Both the position numbers and the translations under genes were made by a program. Source: Planctomycetota bacterium (lineage in GTDB: Bacteria > Planctomycetota > UBA1135 > GCA-002686595). Taken from it: a stretch of DNA of 64,000 bases. The stretch spans positions 23,679-87,678 of the forward strand of contig JABABA010000018.1 of assembly GCA_014238415.1 (NCBI GenBank), written 5' to 3'. The notes under the pieces were generated by a model that made no database searches, was not told where the DNA came from, and saw only the letters and a program-made list of their open reading frames with translations. Of the stretch, positions 27,464 through 36,657 are shown piece by piece (position 1 is the first letter of the stretch; every line of letters begins with the position of its first letter).

Positions 27464-28261
27464 ATGGGCACGCAGGGTCAGCACACAGTACCCGTCAGCT
27501 TCGTTCTAGGAGCAAGCGGGACCACCGGCCAAGCCCTCGTCGAGGAACTTCGAATAGGCGCTGAGGCTCAAGGGGGTAGGGTGATCGCACACCTGCGGGA
27601 AGGCAGCCCACGTACCCCGGATCTGGTACAGCAGTTTGAAGACTGGGGCGCCGAGGTGTTGATCTCGCCCTTTGAAACCGACGCCCTCAAGACAGCCTTG
27701 CAGGATCTGGGCCCCAGCCACCTGTTCATCATGCATGGCACGACCCGTCGGCGAGCCAGGGCCGAGGGGATTCAAGGAGACCCTTACAAACTGGTCGATC
27801 TCGCTCTGACCCGCGTAGCTCTGGCAGCCTGCGATGGGCTGACCAATCTACCGCGAGTACTTTACCTCTCGGCTCAGGGCACGAGACCGCGAGCCAGGAG
27901 CCCCTACTTCCGAGCCCGTTTCGAGGCAGAGGAATCCGTACGTGCAAGCGGCCTGCCCTACACCATTGCCCGGGCACCGTTGATCCACAGCACCAACCGC
28001 AGCGACCCTCGACCTGCAGAGAGCCTGGGCGGCAGTGCCCTTGGACTGCTGGCGGGTACCCTGCGCACAGTGGGCTGCAAGCAACGCGCCGCGCACATTG
28101 CCCCGATTCAACCAGCCGAGTTGGCCCGTGGCCTGATCCACGCGGCCTTCAATTACACCACCCTGTCACGAGTGCTTGAAGCGGGAGAACTCCGCGACGA
28201 ACGCCCGATTCACAGGGCTGACCCGATCCCGGCGACCCGTCGGGACGATGCCCGCCACTAA
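27464..28261 (+). CDS. NAD(P)-binding NmrA/atypical-SDR-like protein
   Basis: A 265-residue Rossmann-fold protein. The nucleotide-binding loop near the N-terminus is LGASGTTGQALVEEL, and the middle contains VLYLSAQGTRP followed by a YFRARFEAEESVRASGLPYTIAR segment, which matches the YxxxK-like region and the GLxYTIxRP pattern of atypical SDRs that test or modify NAD(P) status. Substrate is not indicated. It is divergent from the FG-GAP lipoprotein gene across a 160-base gap and 23 bases upstream of the S1-domain gene, with which it may be co-transcribed. Confidence 0.75.
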   Translation: MGTQGQHTVPVSFVLGASGTTGQALVEELRIGAEAQGGRVIAHLREGSPRTPDLVQQFEDWGAEVLISPFETDALKTALQDLGPSHLFIMHGTTRRRARAEGIQGDPYKLVDLALTRVALAACDGLTNLPRVLYLSAQGTRPRARSPYFRARFEAEESVRASGLPYTIARAPLIHSTNRSDPRPAESLGGSALGLLAGTLRTVGCKQRAAHIAPIQPAELARGLIHAAFNYTTLSRVLEAGELRDERPIHRADPIPATRRDDARH

Positions 28262-28284
28262 CCCATGTACAGAGAGGACTCCCA

Positions 28285-29406
28285 ATGCGCCATGCACAAT
28301 CGCACGAGCAAGAAAAGGATCACGGCCAGCACACTCTTGAGGTGTTGCCCGGAGTGGTGGTTGGAGTCAACGGGCATGATGTGTTTGTGGACCTGGGACC
28401 GAGACGCCAGGGAGTGATCCAAGCGGATGCCTTCGACGGTCCCGCCACAATCGGCAGCCGCTACGACTTCGTTCTGCATGGCAGGGAAGAGAGCCTCTGG
28501 GTTCTGTCCCTGGCTGGCTCGAGGTCCATGAGTTCCTGGGTGGATGCGGAACCGGGTAACCTTGTTTCGGCACGAGTCCTACGCATGCACGAGGACGGGC
28601 TGCAACTCAAGATCGGCCGCCTGCACGCCTGGATGCCCAAGGGGCAAGCAGGGGTTCCAAAGGGTCACAACCCCTCAGAACTCATTGGCCGCACGGTACG
28701 CGTGGAGGTACTGGAAGTAGATCCGCGCCACCAGCGCGTGATCGTCTCGCGCAAGGCAGCCTTGCGCCGAGAGCGCGCAGGATTCAGCCTGCCCTCCCCT
28801 GGCGATCGGGTACAGGGACGCGTTGTGCGCCTGGAAGAATACGGTGCCTTTATCCAACTGGGTACTGGCCGCCAAGGACTGTTACACATATCCAATGTCT
28901 CCCATGAACCGGTCGAGGACATCGAAGACGTCCTACGCCTCGGAGAGTCGATCCAGGCAGTGGTGCTGCATGTGCGTGAAGGTGGCCGACGAATCGCTCT
29001 GGGCCTCAAACAGTTGAGGGAGAATCCCTTTACGCGTCTGGCCAAGACCGCATTTGAGGGCCAGATCATCGAAGGCATGGTCACCCGCATATTGCCCCAC
29101 GGTGCGCTAGTGCGCGTGGAACCAGGTGTAATCGGTCTTCTGCCCAAGAGCCAAACCGCATCGCAGAAACCACTTCGCACTCTACTGCGCCGAGACCAGC
29201 GCCTGTGCGTGCGCATTCTGCGACTAGATACGGAACAGGAACAACTGACCCTCTCCTTGCAACATGTGAACGGTGCCGCGATCGCTCCTGACGAAGCGTC
29301 CCTGCGCCAGGATCTCAGCAAGCTTGCCAAGGAACTCGGCGCCACACATGCGAGCACAAATCTCGGTCGCCTCCTGAAGAACGCTTTGCACCGGGACGCG
29401 AGCTGA
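28285..29406 (+). CDS. Four-S1-domain RNA-binding protein (ribosomal protein S1-like)
   Basis: A 373-residue protein made of four S1/OB folds at about 18-85, 95-160, 170-243 and 257-330. The third is the most canonical: GDRVQGRVVRLEEYGAFIQLGTGRQGLLHISNVS. The others are diverged but keep the pattern (GVVVGVNGHDVFVDLG; GMVTRILPHGALVRVEPGVIGLLP). It is shorter than classical S1 (usually 4-6 domains plus ribosome-docking N-terminus). It may be an accessory translation or RNA-binding factor. The start ATG follows a GAGAGGACTCCC stretch with a usable AGAGG. Confidence 0.88.
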   Translation: MRHAQSHEQEKDHGQHTLEVLPGVVVGVNGHDVFVDLGPRRQGVIQADAFDGPATIGSRYDFVLHGREESLWVLSLAGSRSMSSWVDAEPGNLVSARVLRMHEDGLQLKIGRLHAWMPKGQAGVPKGHNPSELIGRTVRVEVLEVDPRHQRVIVSRKAALRRERAGFSLPSPGDRVQGRVVRLEEYGAFIQLGTGRQGLLHISNVSHEPVEDIEDVLRLGESIQAVVLHVREGGRRIALGLKQLRENPFTRLAKTAFEGQIIEGMVTRILPHGALVRVEPGVIGLLPKSQTASQKPLRTLLRRDQRLCVRILRLDTEQEQLTLSLQHVNGAAIAPDEASLRQDLSKLAKELGATHASTNLGRLLKNALHRDAS

Positions 29407-29410
29407 GGGC

Positions 29411-31222
29411 TCAGTCCCCCAGCAGCAACTCCACCTCGCCCAGTCCCCCGCCCATTTTGGGGTCAGCTCCAGGTACGACGCTGGTCAGAGTGATACGAAT
29501 ACTGCTGACCTTGCAGGGCTCAGGCAAGGAGAGCCTGCCCTTGCGTCGTTCGTCCGAGTGCATGCGAACGACCCCGACCGCTTTTCCGTTGACCTTGACT
29601 TCCGCCTCAAAGACCCGGGGCAGGGCACCGGATTGAATCGGCCAACTGAGGGGTTGGGTCAGGAGAATCGTATCCGCGAGGATCGGGCGCTTGAGTTTGA
29701 TCCTCAAGCTTGGCTTGCGATCGGTCTGGGTCGCACGCCAGTGAGTGTGATAATCCCCATCGATAGCAAGACTCGCCGAGTGAGCAGCGTCCTTTGTGCT
29801 TGCACTCGCAGAGGCGCGCTGGCCATCCCAACGAGCCAAATCGATCAGATTCCGGGCATGCTCCTGTGCTACCTGCACCATTGGATCGAAAGCCTTGGGT
29901 TTGAATTCGACCAACATGGCCTGAGAATTGATGACCCGGGGGACCGACTCACCACTCCCCGGTCCAGTCTGATCCCCGCGGAGTGGCGCAAGCAGATGCA
30001 CCTGCGCCTGGACCTGATACTTGCCAGGCCGGGTGAGAGACTGCTCGAACTCAAAGCGCTGGGTTTCGTTGGCCTTGGTGGATTCGCTCATGATCTCTTT
30101 GACCGCACGTCCATTCACAAACCAAACAACCTTGGTGATGCGCAGGCCACGATGGACCTCCCCCGGCCAGGCGTGTAGTTCACGAAGCGGCTTGGACCAG
30201 GCGGAAATCCACATCTGGCAGGGATCTCGCCCAATTCCCTGTAGATGGATACCCCCTTCCCGCAGAGAGTGGACCTCGCGCTTGGCTGATTGACCGCTAC
30301 GGACGCCCTTGCCTGTGCTCGGACCTGTGGCCCGGTTCAGGAACAGAAGCGAGTAGGCCGTCCCAGGGAGATTCCCGGCAAAGGACCCGTCTTCCCGCTG
30401 GAGCCTGAGGATTGCAGCTGCACCCGCGCCATACCAATCCTCGCCGCCGATGCGCTCGCGACCGGTCAATGCACCAACCCTCTCGACGCCATACCAGGTG
30501 TAGAGCTGGTTCTGCGGCTCAAAGTGCCGATCGAGCCAGCGCAGCCCGCCATTGATCAAGCGGTCCCATGGAGTTGGGTCGTTGGGTGCCCCCTGCTGCA
30601 GGTGCAGTCGACAAATCGCCAGACTGCCGATCCCGGCGGCGGTCATCGACTGGCTGCCCTCGTTCCCACCCATGTGGTAGGAAAAGCCTCGGCCCTTGGT
30701 GCGATACCTACCCACGGCTCTAGCCACCGAACTCCACAGATCCGCGGGTATTGTTCCACCGGCTTTGACTCCCGCATGCAACCCAAGCAGAGCAAACTGG
30801 GTGTTTGAAAGGTCTTCCGAACCACCCGGGTAAGCCCAGGTTCCGCTCTTGCCGCGAATTTCAACCAGCGTGTCCAGCACCTGTTGCAAGCGCGGCTGAT
30901 CCTCAGGCCGACCAGCAGCTGCCAAAGCCATGGCAAGACAAGCCTGATCGTAGGTCCCGGAATGACGGGCAACTTCCAAGCGAGCCAATGCGCGAGCAAC
31001 CGTGCTGTCCTCGGGCGTAAGACCACTCTTGATCAGCGCATAAGTCAAGAGAGCTGTCTGCCCCATGCGCTCTTGCCCGCCAAATGACCCATCGAGACGC
31101 TGGATCTCCTGCAAGTACCTGACCCCAGAATCGATAGCTCGATTGACTTCCACCACAGAGGGAGTCTCGGCCTGGCCTGCAGAGGAGAGCAAGCAGCCGG
31201 TCAAAATGAGAGAAGACCACAC
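29411..31222 (-). CDS. Secreted prenyltransferase/squalene-oxidase-like repeat protein with F5/8-type C-terminal domain
   Basis: A 603-residue exported protein. The N-terminus (SLILTGCLLSSAGQAE) is a signal peptide; the LTGC could be a lipobox. Residues ~25-310 are alpha/alpha-toroid repeats of the terpene-cyclase/prenyltransferase type (GVRYLQEIQRLDGSFGG, RLQREDGSFAGNLPGTAYSLLFL), which in many secreted planctomycete proteins have no demonstrated cyclase activity, and I see no DxDD motif. Residues ~480-600 look like a discoidin/F5-8 C carbohydrate-binding fold (SASASTKDAAHSASLAIDGDYHTHWRA). It likely recognises or processes a polymer outside the cytoplasm, which is inference. It is divergent from the serine hydrolase at 31323. 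Confidence 0.8.
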   Translation of the reverse strand: MWSSLILTGCLLSSAGQAETPSVVEVNRAIDSGVRYLQEIQRLDGSFGGQERMGQTALLTYALIKSGLTPEDSTVARALARLEVARHSGTYDQACLAMALAAAGRPEDQPRLQQVLDTLVEIRGKSGTWAYPGGSEDLSNTQFALLGLHAGVKAGGTIPADLWSSVARAVGRYRTKGRGFSYHMGGNEGSQSMTAAGIGSLAICRLHLQQGAPNDPTPWDRLINGGLRWLDRHFEPQNQLYTWYGVERVGALTGRERIGGEDWYGAGAAAILRLQREDGSFAGNLPGTAYSLLFLNRATGPSTGKGVRSGQSAKREVHSLREGGIHLQGIGRDPCQMWISAWSKPLRELHAWPGEVHRGLRITKVVWFVNGRAVKEIMSESTKANETQRFEFEQSLTRPGKYQVQAQVHLLAPLRGDQTGPGSGESVPRVINSQAMLVEFKPKAFDPMVQVAQEHARNLIDLARWDGQRASASASTKDAAHSASLAIDGDYHTHWRATQTDRKPSLRIKLKRPILADTILLTQPLSWPIQSGALPRVFEAEVKVNGKAVGVVRMHSDERRKGRLSLPEPCKVSSIRITLTSVVPGADPKMGGGLGEVELLLGD

Positions 31223-31322
31223 GCAGGGCCAAGATAGGACAGGATTCGCGCGGGGTTACCCCTTGTCCAGGCTTTTTGATTCTGTGCCCGGGAACAAGGT
31301 CGAGAGCTTATCCTGCGGCCCC

Positions 31323-33431
31323 ATGCAGCGCCTCCGCAAGCCCCTGATCCTGCTGCTCGCCCTGGCCTGCGCATTCACCTGGCTGCCCCTGCATGGAATC
31401 GATGACGAACCCCTTGTGCTGACCATGCAAGGCCGGAGCTGGTCCAGCGCGGGGGTCGAAAGCAGCGGAATCACATACTCCGCGGCCGCCCGTGCCTACG
31501 GTGATCAAACCGACGGGGGGGTACTTTATACCCGTTACCAAGCAACTCCCCTGGCAGTGGAGCGAATCTGGATCGTGGGCCTTGATGACAGTCGCCTGCT
31601 GCGCGAAGTAGGGCTAGCCCTGGCCCATGAATTGACCGAGGTTCCGGGGGTGCACGAAGTGGCATGGTTTCCAAGGTCCTCCCAACCCCTGACGGTGCGG
31701 CGCACCCCAGACCTGTGGGTGATTCTGGAATTGGACTCTGTGGAGACCCTGCACCTTCCAGGATATTGCCAGGTCAAGGCAAGTGTGCGCGCGAGCATGG
31801 GCCGCGACCCCCTGACGGAACCACCGCAAGGCCCCTGGCGGGAGGCAATCAAAGGACAAAGCCTGGTCGAAACAAGTGCACGAGCCACCGGATTGGTAAG
31901 CGCCGGTGCACGCTACAAACTCATTGCCAAGAACCTGACTTATTACCTCAACCTGCCGGGCACTCTCAAAGAAGCAGTCCGCGAGCATGGTTTCATCGCC
32001 TCCCCGCCCCTGGACCCGAGCCTTACGACCTTTGATGTGCCCGACAGCTGGGGCGCAGCGGTAGGCGAGAACGCACGCGTAATCCAGGCGGGCCGTCCTG
32101 CGGGCATGGAAGGAGAAGTCCTGTGGGAATTCTCAGGCGACCCTCTGGCCCTGCTGCAACGGCTGGAGGACCTGGGTTTTATTGAAGCGCCCGCCCAATT
32201 CCCAGACACGCAGCAGACCCTTCAGCGAGAGCACGAGACCATCACCCTGACCGCACGCCAAGGGTCCGCAAATCCCAAGTCCCTGCTCCTTTGGCGACGC
32301 GCGCTCACTCAAGAGGACCTGAACCGCTGGCTGACAACTTCTCCAGCACACGAACGGGTGGGCGATGGTCTTCTGCGCAACCACTCCTGGCCCGGTTCCG
32401 AAACCAGGGCCGTGCTCAAAAAAGCGATCGCCGAGGGAGTCTTCCCAGGGACCGTTGCGATCATGGGTGGCCGCAACCAACCAGCCAGGGTCATCCTCCT
32501 GGGACAGTTGGGCCTCGACAAACTGACGGGCCCCAGGGCTACAACGCTCTGGGATCTGGCTTCCCTCACCAAAGTGGTCAGCACCACAACCCTGGCGCTC
32601 TTGCTGGAAGAAGAAGGCCTGCTCTCCCTCTCAGATCCCCTCGGCACCCACCTGCCCGAATTCCTCGCAGGTGCCCGGCAGGATTCCCCCCGCCGTCAAG
32701 TGCGGCTCGACCACCTCTTGACGCACACTTCAGGCCTGCCCCCCTGGAAACCCTTCTACACAGAAGCATCCAGCTACCAGGAACTGCTCGGGCTGGTACA
32801 ACAAGAACCTCTCGAAAACGCTCCGGGCAAGATGCGCGCCTACAGCGATCTGGGTCTGATCCTCCTAGGTGCGGCAATGGAAGCCTGCACCGAAACTCCC
32901 CTGGCAGTACTGGAACACGACCGCATCTTCCAACCACTGGGTCTCAACAGCGCCACTCGAAACCCGCTCAACCAGAATCAGTTCCTGATCGCTCCAACCG
33001 AAGAACGCGAAGAAGGGGGCTATCACCATGGGGTCGTGCACGATGAAAACTCCCGTGCAGCTGGAGGCCAAACTGCCCATGCGGGACTCTTTGCCTCGGG
33101 TCTCGACCTGGCAGCCTTCTGTCGCGAATGGTTGCGGGTGGAAAAGGACGAAGCTCGCATGTTGCCGAAGTCAGCACTGGACCGGGTCTTGAGCGGAGCC
33201 CACGGACAACGCCTCGGCTGGCAACGAGCAGGAGAGCGCTACCCGGGACTCGGGCCCCGCACCCTGTACCACACCGGATTCACTGGCACGGCCATTTGGA
33301 TTGACCCTGACCAAGACCTCTTCCTGATCCTGTTGACCAACCGGGTCCATCCCTCGCGAGAAGGCAAAGGGATCGGAGAAGCAAGGCGTGAGTTCGTGGC
33401 TGCGGCCTTGCTGGACGCCCAGCTCAGATGA
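31323..33431 (+). CDS. Exported serine hydrolase of the beta-lactamase/PBP-C family
   Basis: About 702 residues with a signal peptide (LILLLALACAFTWLPLHG). The first ~350 residues are a domain I do not recognise. The C-terminal ~350 residues are a class C beta-lactamase-like hydrolase: nucleophile motif SLTK within LWDLASLTKVVSTT, tyrosine motif YSD in MRAYSDLGLILLGA, and the third motif HTGFTG. It probably acts as an esterase, D-aminopeptidase or cell-wall amidase. I start at the ATG at 31323, since the track's longer ORF would run into the divergent gene and has no coding character there. LRLDHLLTHTSGLPP is a family hallmark. Confidence 0.87.
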   Translation: MQRLRKPLILLLALACAFTWLPLHGIDDEPLVLTMQGRSWSSAGVESSGITYSAAARAYGDQTDGGVLYTRYQATPLAVERIWIVGLDDSRLLREVGLALAHELTEVPGVHEVAWFPRSSQPLTVRRTPDLWVILELDSVETLHLPGYCQVKASVRASMGRDPLTEPPQGPWREAIKGQSLVETSARATGLVSAGARYKLIAKNLTYYLNLPGTLKEAVREHGFIASPPLDPSLTTFDVPDSWGAAVGENARVIQAGRPAGMEGEVLWEFSGDPLALLQRLEDLGFIEAPAQFPDTQQTLQREHETITLTARQGSANPKSLLLWRRALTQEDLNRWLTTSPAHERVGDGLLRNHSWPGSETRAVLKKAIAEGVFPGTVAIMGGRNQPARVILLGQLGLDKLTGPRATTLWDLASLTKVVSTTTLALLLEEEGLLSLSDPLGTHLPEFLAGARQDSPRRQVRLDHLLTHTSGLPPWKPFYTEASSYQELLGLVQQEPLENAPGKMRAYSDLGLILLGAAMEACTETPLAVLEHDRIFQPLGLNSATRNPLNQNQFLIAPTEEREEGGYHHGVVHDENSRAAGGQTAHAGLFASGLDLAAFCREWLRVEKDEARMLPKSALDRVLSGAHGQRLGWQRAGERYPGLGPRTLYHTGFTGTAIWIDPDQDLFLILLTNRVHPSREGKGIGEARREFVAAALLDAQLR

Positions 33432-33562
33432 TCCTGGAGAGACCGAATACAACTGCTCCCCATGGTTGATGCCTGCCAGGAACCCCGCAGGAAGCCGGAC
33501 AACAGAATCCAAAACCAGAATGTCCCTGGGGAAATTCGGCGGCCCCGTTAGAGTCCGGCACA

Positions 33563-34201
33563 ATGACTGATCCGACCAAGAACCCGGGGGATAATCCCGC
33601 AGAGCCCCAAGACGCACCCCCCAAGGCCAGCTCACTGATCCGCATGGCCATCGAGTTCGGGCCTCTGGTGGTCTTTTTCGCCACCCAACGCCTCACCCGG
33701 GACAGCGACCCCAAGGGCCTGGACGGGCTTTGGTACGCGACCATCGCCTTCATGCTGGCCATCACCCTCAGCGTGATCGCTGGTCGCATGATCGAGCGTC
33801 GCTGGCCCGTGGTTCCCCTGGTGACAGCGGTCTTCGTCCTGCTGCTCGGGGGCCTGACCCTGTGGCTACAGGACGAGACCTTCATCAAGATCAAACCCAC
33901 CCTGGTGAACTCCCTCTTCGCCGCCATTCTGGGCTTCGGCCTCTGGCGCGGCAGGATCTACCTGAAGGCGATCTTTGGGGAAGCCCTGCACCTCTCGGAC
34001 GAGCGCTGGAGCCGCCTGACCAAGCGCTTCATTTTTTGGTTCATCAGTCTGGCAATCTTGAACGAGATCGCCCGTCAGGTCCTGAACACCGACGACTGGA
34101 CCACCTTCAAGACCGTCGGTCTACCAGTCTTGACCGTACTGTTTATGTTGACCCTGGGGCCGCTGATCTCCCAGGAGAACGAACAACCCGAAGACAACTA
34201 G
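33563..34201 (+). CDS. yciB: YciB/IspZ-type inner-membrane septation protein
   Basis: A 212-residue membrane protein with about five hydrophobic segments and the family hallmarks FGPLVVFFATQR near the start, WLQDETFIKIKPTLVNSLFAAILGFGL in the middle and NEIARQVLNTDDWTTFK toward the end. YciB family proteins affect cell-envelope synthesis and septation; the biochemical role is unsettled. The N-terminal ~25 residues are an additional Pro-rich cytoplasmic extension. The gene converges with 34205, only 3 bases apart. Confidence 0.93.
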   Translation: MTDPTKNPGDNPAEPQDAPPKASSLIRMAIEFGPLVVFFATQRLTRDSDPKGLDGLWYATIAFMLAITLSVIAGRMIERRWPVVPLVTAVFVLLLGGLTLWLQDETFIKIKPTLVNSLFAAILGFGLWRGRIYLKAIFGEALHLSDERWSRLTKRFIFWFISLAILNEIARQVLNTDDWTTFKTVGLPVLTVLFMLTLGPLISQENEQPEDN

Positions 34202-34204
34202 GTC

Positions 34205-36550
34205 TCAAGGGAAGCTGACCCAGAAGCTCGCACCGAACATCAAGCTCGGATCCCCCGTGGAATGCATGCGTCGAGCCATGACCTCAGGATCGTCTTCCAG
34301 ATAGACCTCCTCTTCCGCATCCCCCACCACCAAGGTGATCGCCGCGTCGGGATCCACCAAACGCTCGTCCAGATAGACCCAGACCCCCTCGACTCCTTCG
34401 CCGGATACCTCAACCCGGTTGTCCCGACAGGTGGCATGCACTACGGCTCCCTCGCTGGGAGTCTCCACCGAGATCCACGCAAAGTCCTTCAGCACATTGT
34501 CACTCATGCGCCAATGCAGTTCCCGGGGCACGGTCTGGCGCACCCGCGAGACCATCTGGGTCAGATAGTCCCGATCCGGCAGACCCCCGTGCCCGTAACC
34601 TGCCTGCTCCAGATAGTCCACCCCATAGAGACCACTGTGGACGGCCTTGAGTTGTTTCATGGACTCGGCGAAGCTGCGGCACAAGTCGATGCGCCCATAG
34701 GCCGTGTCCTTCTCTCCCACCATGAAGGTGAAGCGCGTATTGGTCAGGTTCTCGCCCATGGTTTCCCCAGCAGTAGGTGCCGCCGCAGAAGAGTGCACCG
34801 CGGCAAAGCGCCAGGGAATCTTGGTGCCTATCACGAAGGCTCCGTACCCCCCGTGGCTGTAACCGATCAAGTGCACGCGATCTGCATCCACTCCTTCAGC
34901 CACCAAGAGTTGTGCAATCAGACGATTGATCAAGAGTGAGATGCGATCGTCGTAGAAACCATTCCAGGTATCGTTGGGAGCTCGCAATGCCAGATACAAG
35001 TAGCCAGAGACCTCGGGATGGTCCTTGTAATAGGTCTGCATCACCTTCCATTGACTGTCGTTGACTTCCTTTGGAACGCCACCTCCCCCGTGCATTGCAA
35101 TGACCACAGGCCAGCCCCCGACTGGCCGCTGGCCCACCGCCCTCAATGTATAAGGCGCCTCTTGCCCATTGACCTTGACCACACGCGCGAGGGCATCTGC
35201 CCGCATCCTCTGGGTACCGGCACTCCTCAGCCAGGCCTGCTCGATGCAGCCTCGAAAACCCTCCGAACCGCGACTGCGGAAGGTGGTCTCCGGAAACGCT
35301 GCGTTGGGATCGTTCTCCAGGTCCGCGAACCACTGGGCCACGACAGCCGTGGGATCCCCGCTGGCGACAAAACCCTCAGCGGACCAGAGGTTGTTGCGAT
35401 AGTGAACGACCCCCTGGTCCCGAGGAGTCTCAATGAACCATGGAAAGCTCCAGGAACCGGGCGAATCCTCCACTTGAATGAAGTACTTCTTACCTCGCAG
35501 GACCACGCACTCGAACACATCGTTGGTGTCTGCGCCTTCGCCACGGGTAATCCCCTCCACCCGGGCACGGTTATCGTGCACCAGCGTCACCGCCACGGGC
35601 ACCTCAACTCGCTTGCCACCGGGAACGTCCCTCAAGGTGATCAAGAGGCGCGCGTGGCGATCGTCGATTTCGGGCTTCTCGTCGTCTTGCACATACCGTT
35701 GGGTCACATCAACGCCGCCGACTCGACCATTCGGTTCCCAGGCCATGGGGAAAGCCGTGACCGCGCCCCAACTCACCGCAAAAATCGCCTTGAGGGGGTC
35801 CCCTTTGATGGCCCGCGCAGCGTCTCCTTCAAACCAGCCGTGATTCAATCCGCGGGCGTCGGGTTCACAGGCCCCGGTGAAATGCCAGCCCTGATCCCAA
35901 ACCTCGACCCAGGTGTGATTGCCTGGTTTCTCAGCCCAGCTTGCTGTACCAGCCAAACGAGCGGGAACACAGACTGCCCGGCAGGCATCAGCCAGGAGAA
36001 TCGAGAGCCCGGTACAAGAAGCCAGGCCTTGTTCCATGGACTCCGCAGGGCTCTGATCCGGCCGCTTCCGTTTGGTGGAGTAGCGCACACCAAGCTTGTC
36101 GAACAAGCGTTCGTTCAATCGTTGGGCCGCCTCGGCGGGTGTCTTGCAATCCGCAACCATGGGCAAGCAGAGATCTGTGAGTTCCTGACGCCAGGGATCC
36201 CGCGCCTCGGACACATGGGCGTAGGGCAGCACATGCTCGCGAAAGAGCGCGTTGGGCAGAGCCGCACCCCAGGGGACCTCTGCACGCACCTTGACCGCCA
36301 ACTCTACCTCGGCCAGTATTCGCGCTGGGGAGAGGCTGATCAGATCTGCCGTGGGCATGACGGCGATCAGGTGCCCGAGGTCCGCACGCAAGTCCTCAGG
36401 GACCTGGCTCAAACTGTCGCGCCAGAGCGCCTGGGCTGAACCCGCACGCTCAAGGGCAGCATCCAATTCCGGAGGCCAACCCTGTTCCTGTGGACTGGGA
36501 GTCAGAGCGAGCAGAATCGAAAATGAGAATTGAGCAATCATGGATTTCAA
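34205..36550 (-). CDS. Exported transglutaminase-like / alpha-beta hydrolase fusion protein
   Basis: A 781-residue protein with a probable signal peptide (MKSMIAQFSFSILLALTPSPQ). Residues ~150-260 are a transglutaminase-core domain: Cys in GLASCTGLSILLADACR and His in GNHTWVEVWDQGWHF. Residues ~470-690 are an esterase/prolyl-oligopeptidase-type hydrolase: GGWPVVIAMHGGGG, nucleophile GYSHGGYGA, probable acid in GEKDTAYGR and His in GYGHGGLPD. A small tail follows. Fusion of a cysteine-protease-like fold with a serine hydrolase suggests processing of an extracytoplasmic peptide or ester, but the substrate cannot be read from the sequence. Confidence 0.82.
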   Translation of the reverse strand: MKSMIAQFSFSILLALTPSPQEQGWPPELDAALERAGSAQALWRDSLSQVPEDLRADLGHLIAVMPTADLISLSPARILAEVELAVKVRAEVPWGAALPNALFREHVLPYAHVSEARDPWRQELTDLCLPMVADCKTPAEAAQRLNERLFDKLGVRYSTKRKRPDQSPAESMEQGLASCTGLSILLADACRAVCVPARLAGTASWAEKPGNHTWVEVWDQGWHFTGACEPDARGLNHGWFEGDAARAIKGDPLKAIFAVSWGAVTAFPMAWEPNGRVGGVDVTQRYVQDDEKPEIDDRHARLLITLRDVPGGKRVEVPVAVTLVHDNRARVEGITRGEGADTNDVFECVVLRGKKYFIQVEDSPGSWSFPWFIETPRDQGVVHYRNNLWSAEGFVASGDPTAVVAQWFADLENDPNAAFPETTFRSRGSEGFRGCIEQAWLRSAGTQRMRADALARVVKVNGQEAPYTLRAVGQRPVGGWPVVIAMHGGGGVPKEVNDSQWKVMQTYYKDHPEVSGYLYLALRAPNDTWNGFYDDRISLLINRLIAQLLVAEGVDADRVHLIGYSHGGYGAFVIGTKIPWRFAAVHSSAAAPTAGETMGENLTNTRFTFMVGEKDTAYGRIDLCRSFAESMKQLKAVHSGLYGVDYLEQAGYGHGGLPDRDYLTQMVSRVRQTVPRELHWRMSDNVLKDFAWISVETPSEGAVVHATCRDNRVEVSGEGVEGVWVYLDERLVDPDAAITLVVGDAEEEVYLEDDPEVMARRMHSTGDPSLMFGASFWVSFP

Positions 36551-36657
36551 AGGTCTTTGCCTGGGGGTGAACCATACTGTAGCGAGGTGAAACCCTGTTG
36601 GGATACTGGGGCCTTGACCCTCTCCCCCAGCGCCAGAGGAAGGTAGGCTTGAACCCC

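Noticed and set aside
35018-36439. 473-residue plus-strand ORF
   Set aside because: Antisense to the transglutaminase-esterase gene, which has intact catalytic motifs; this product shows none.
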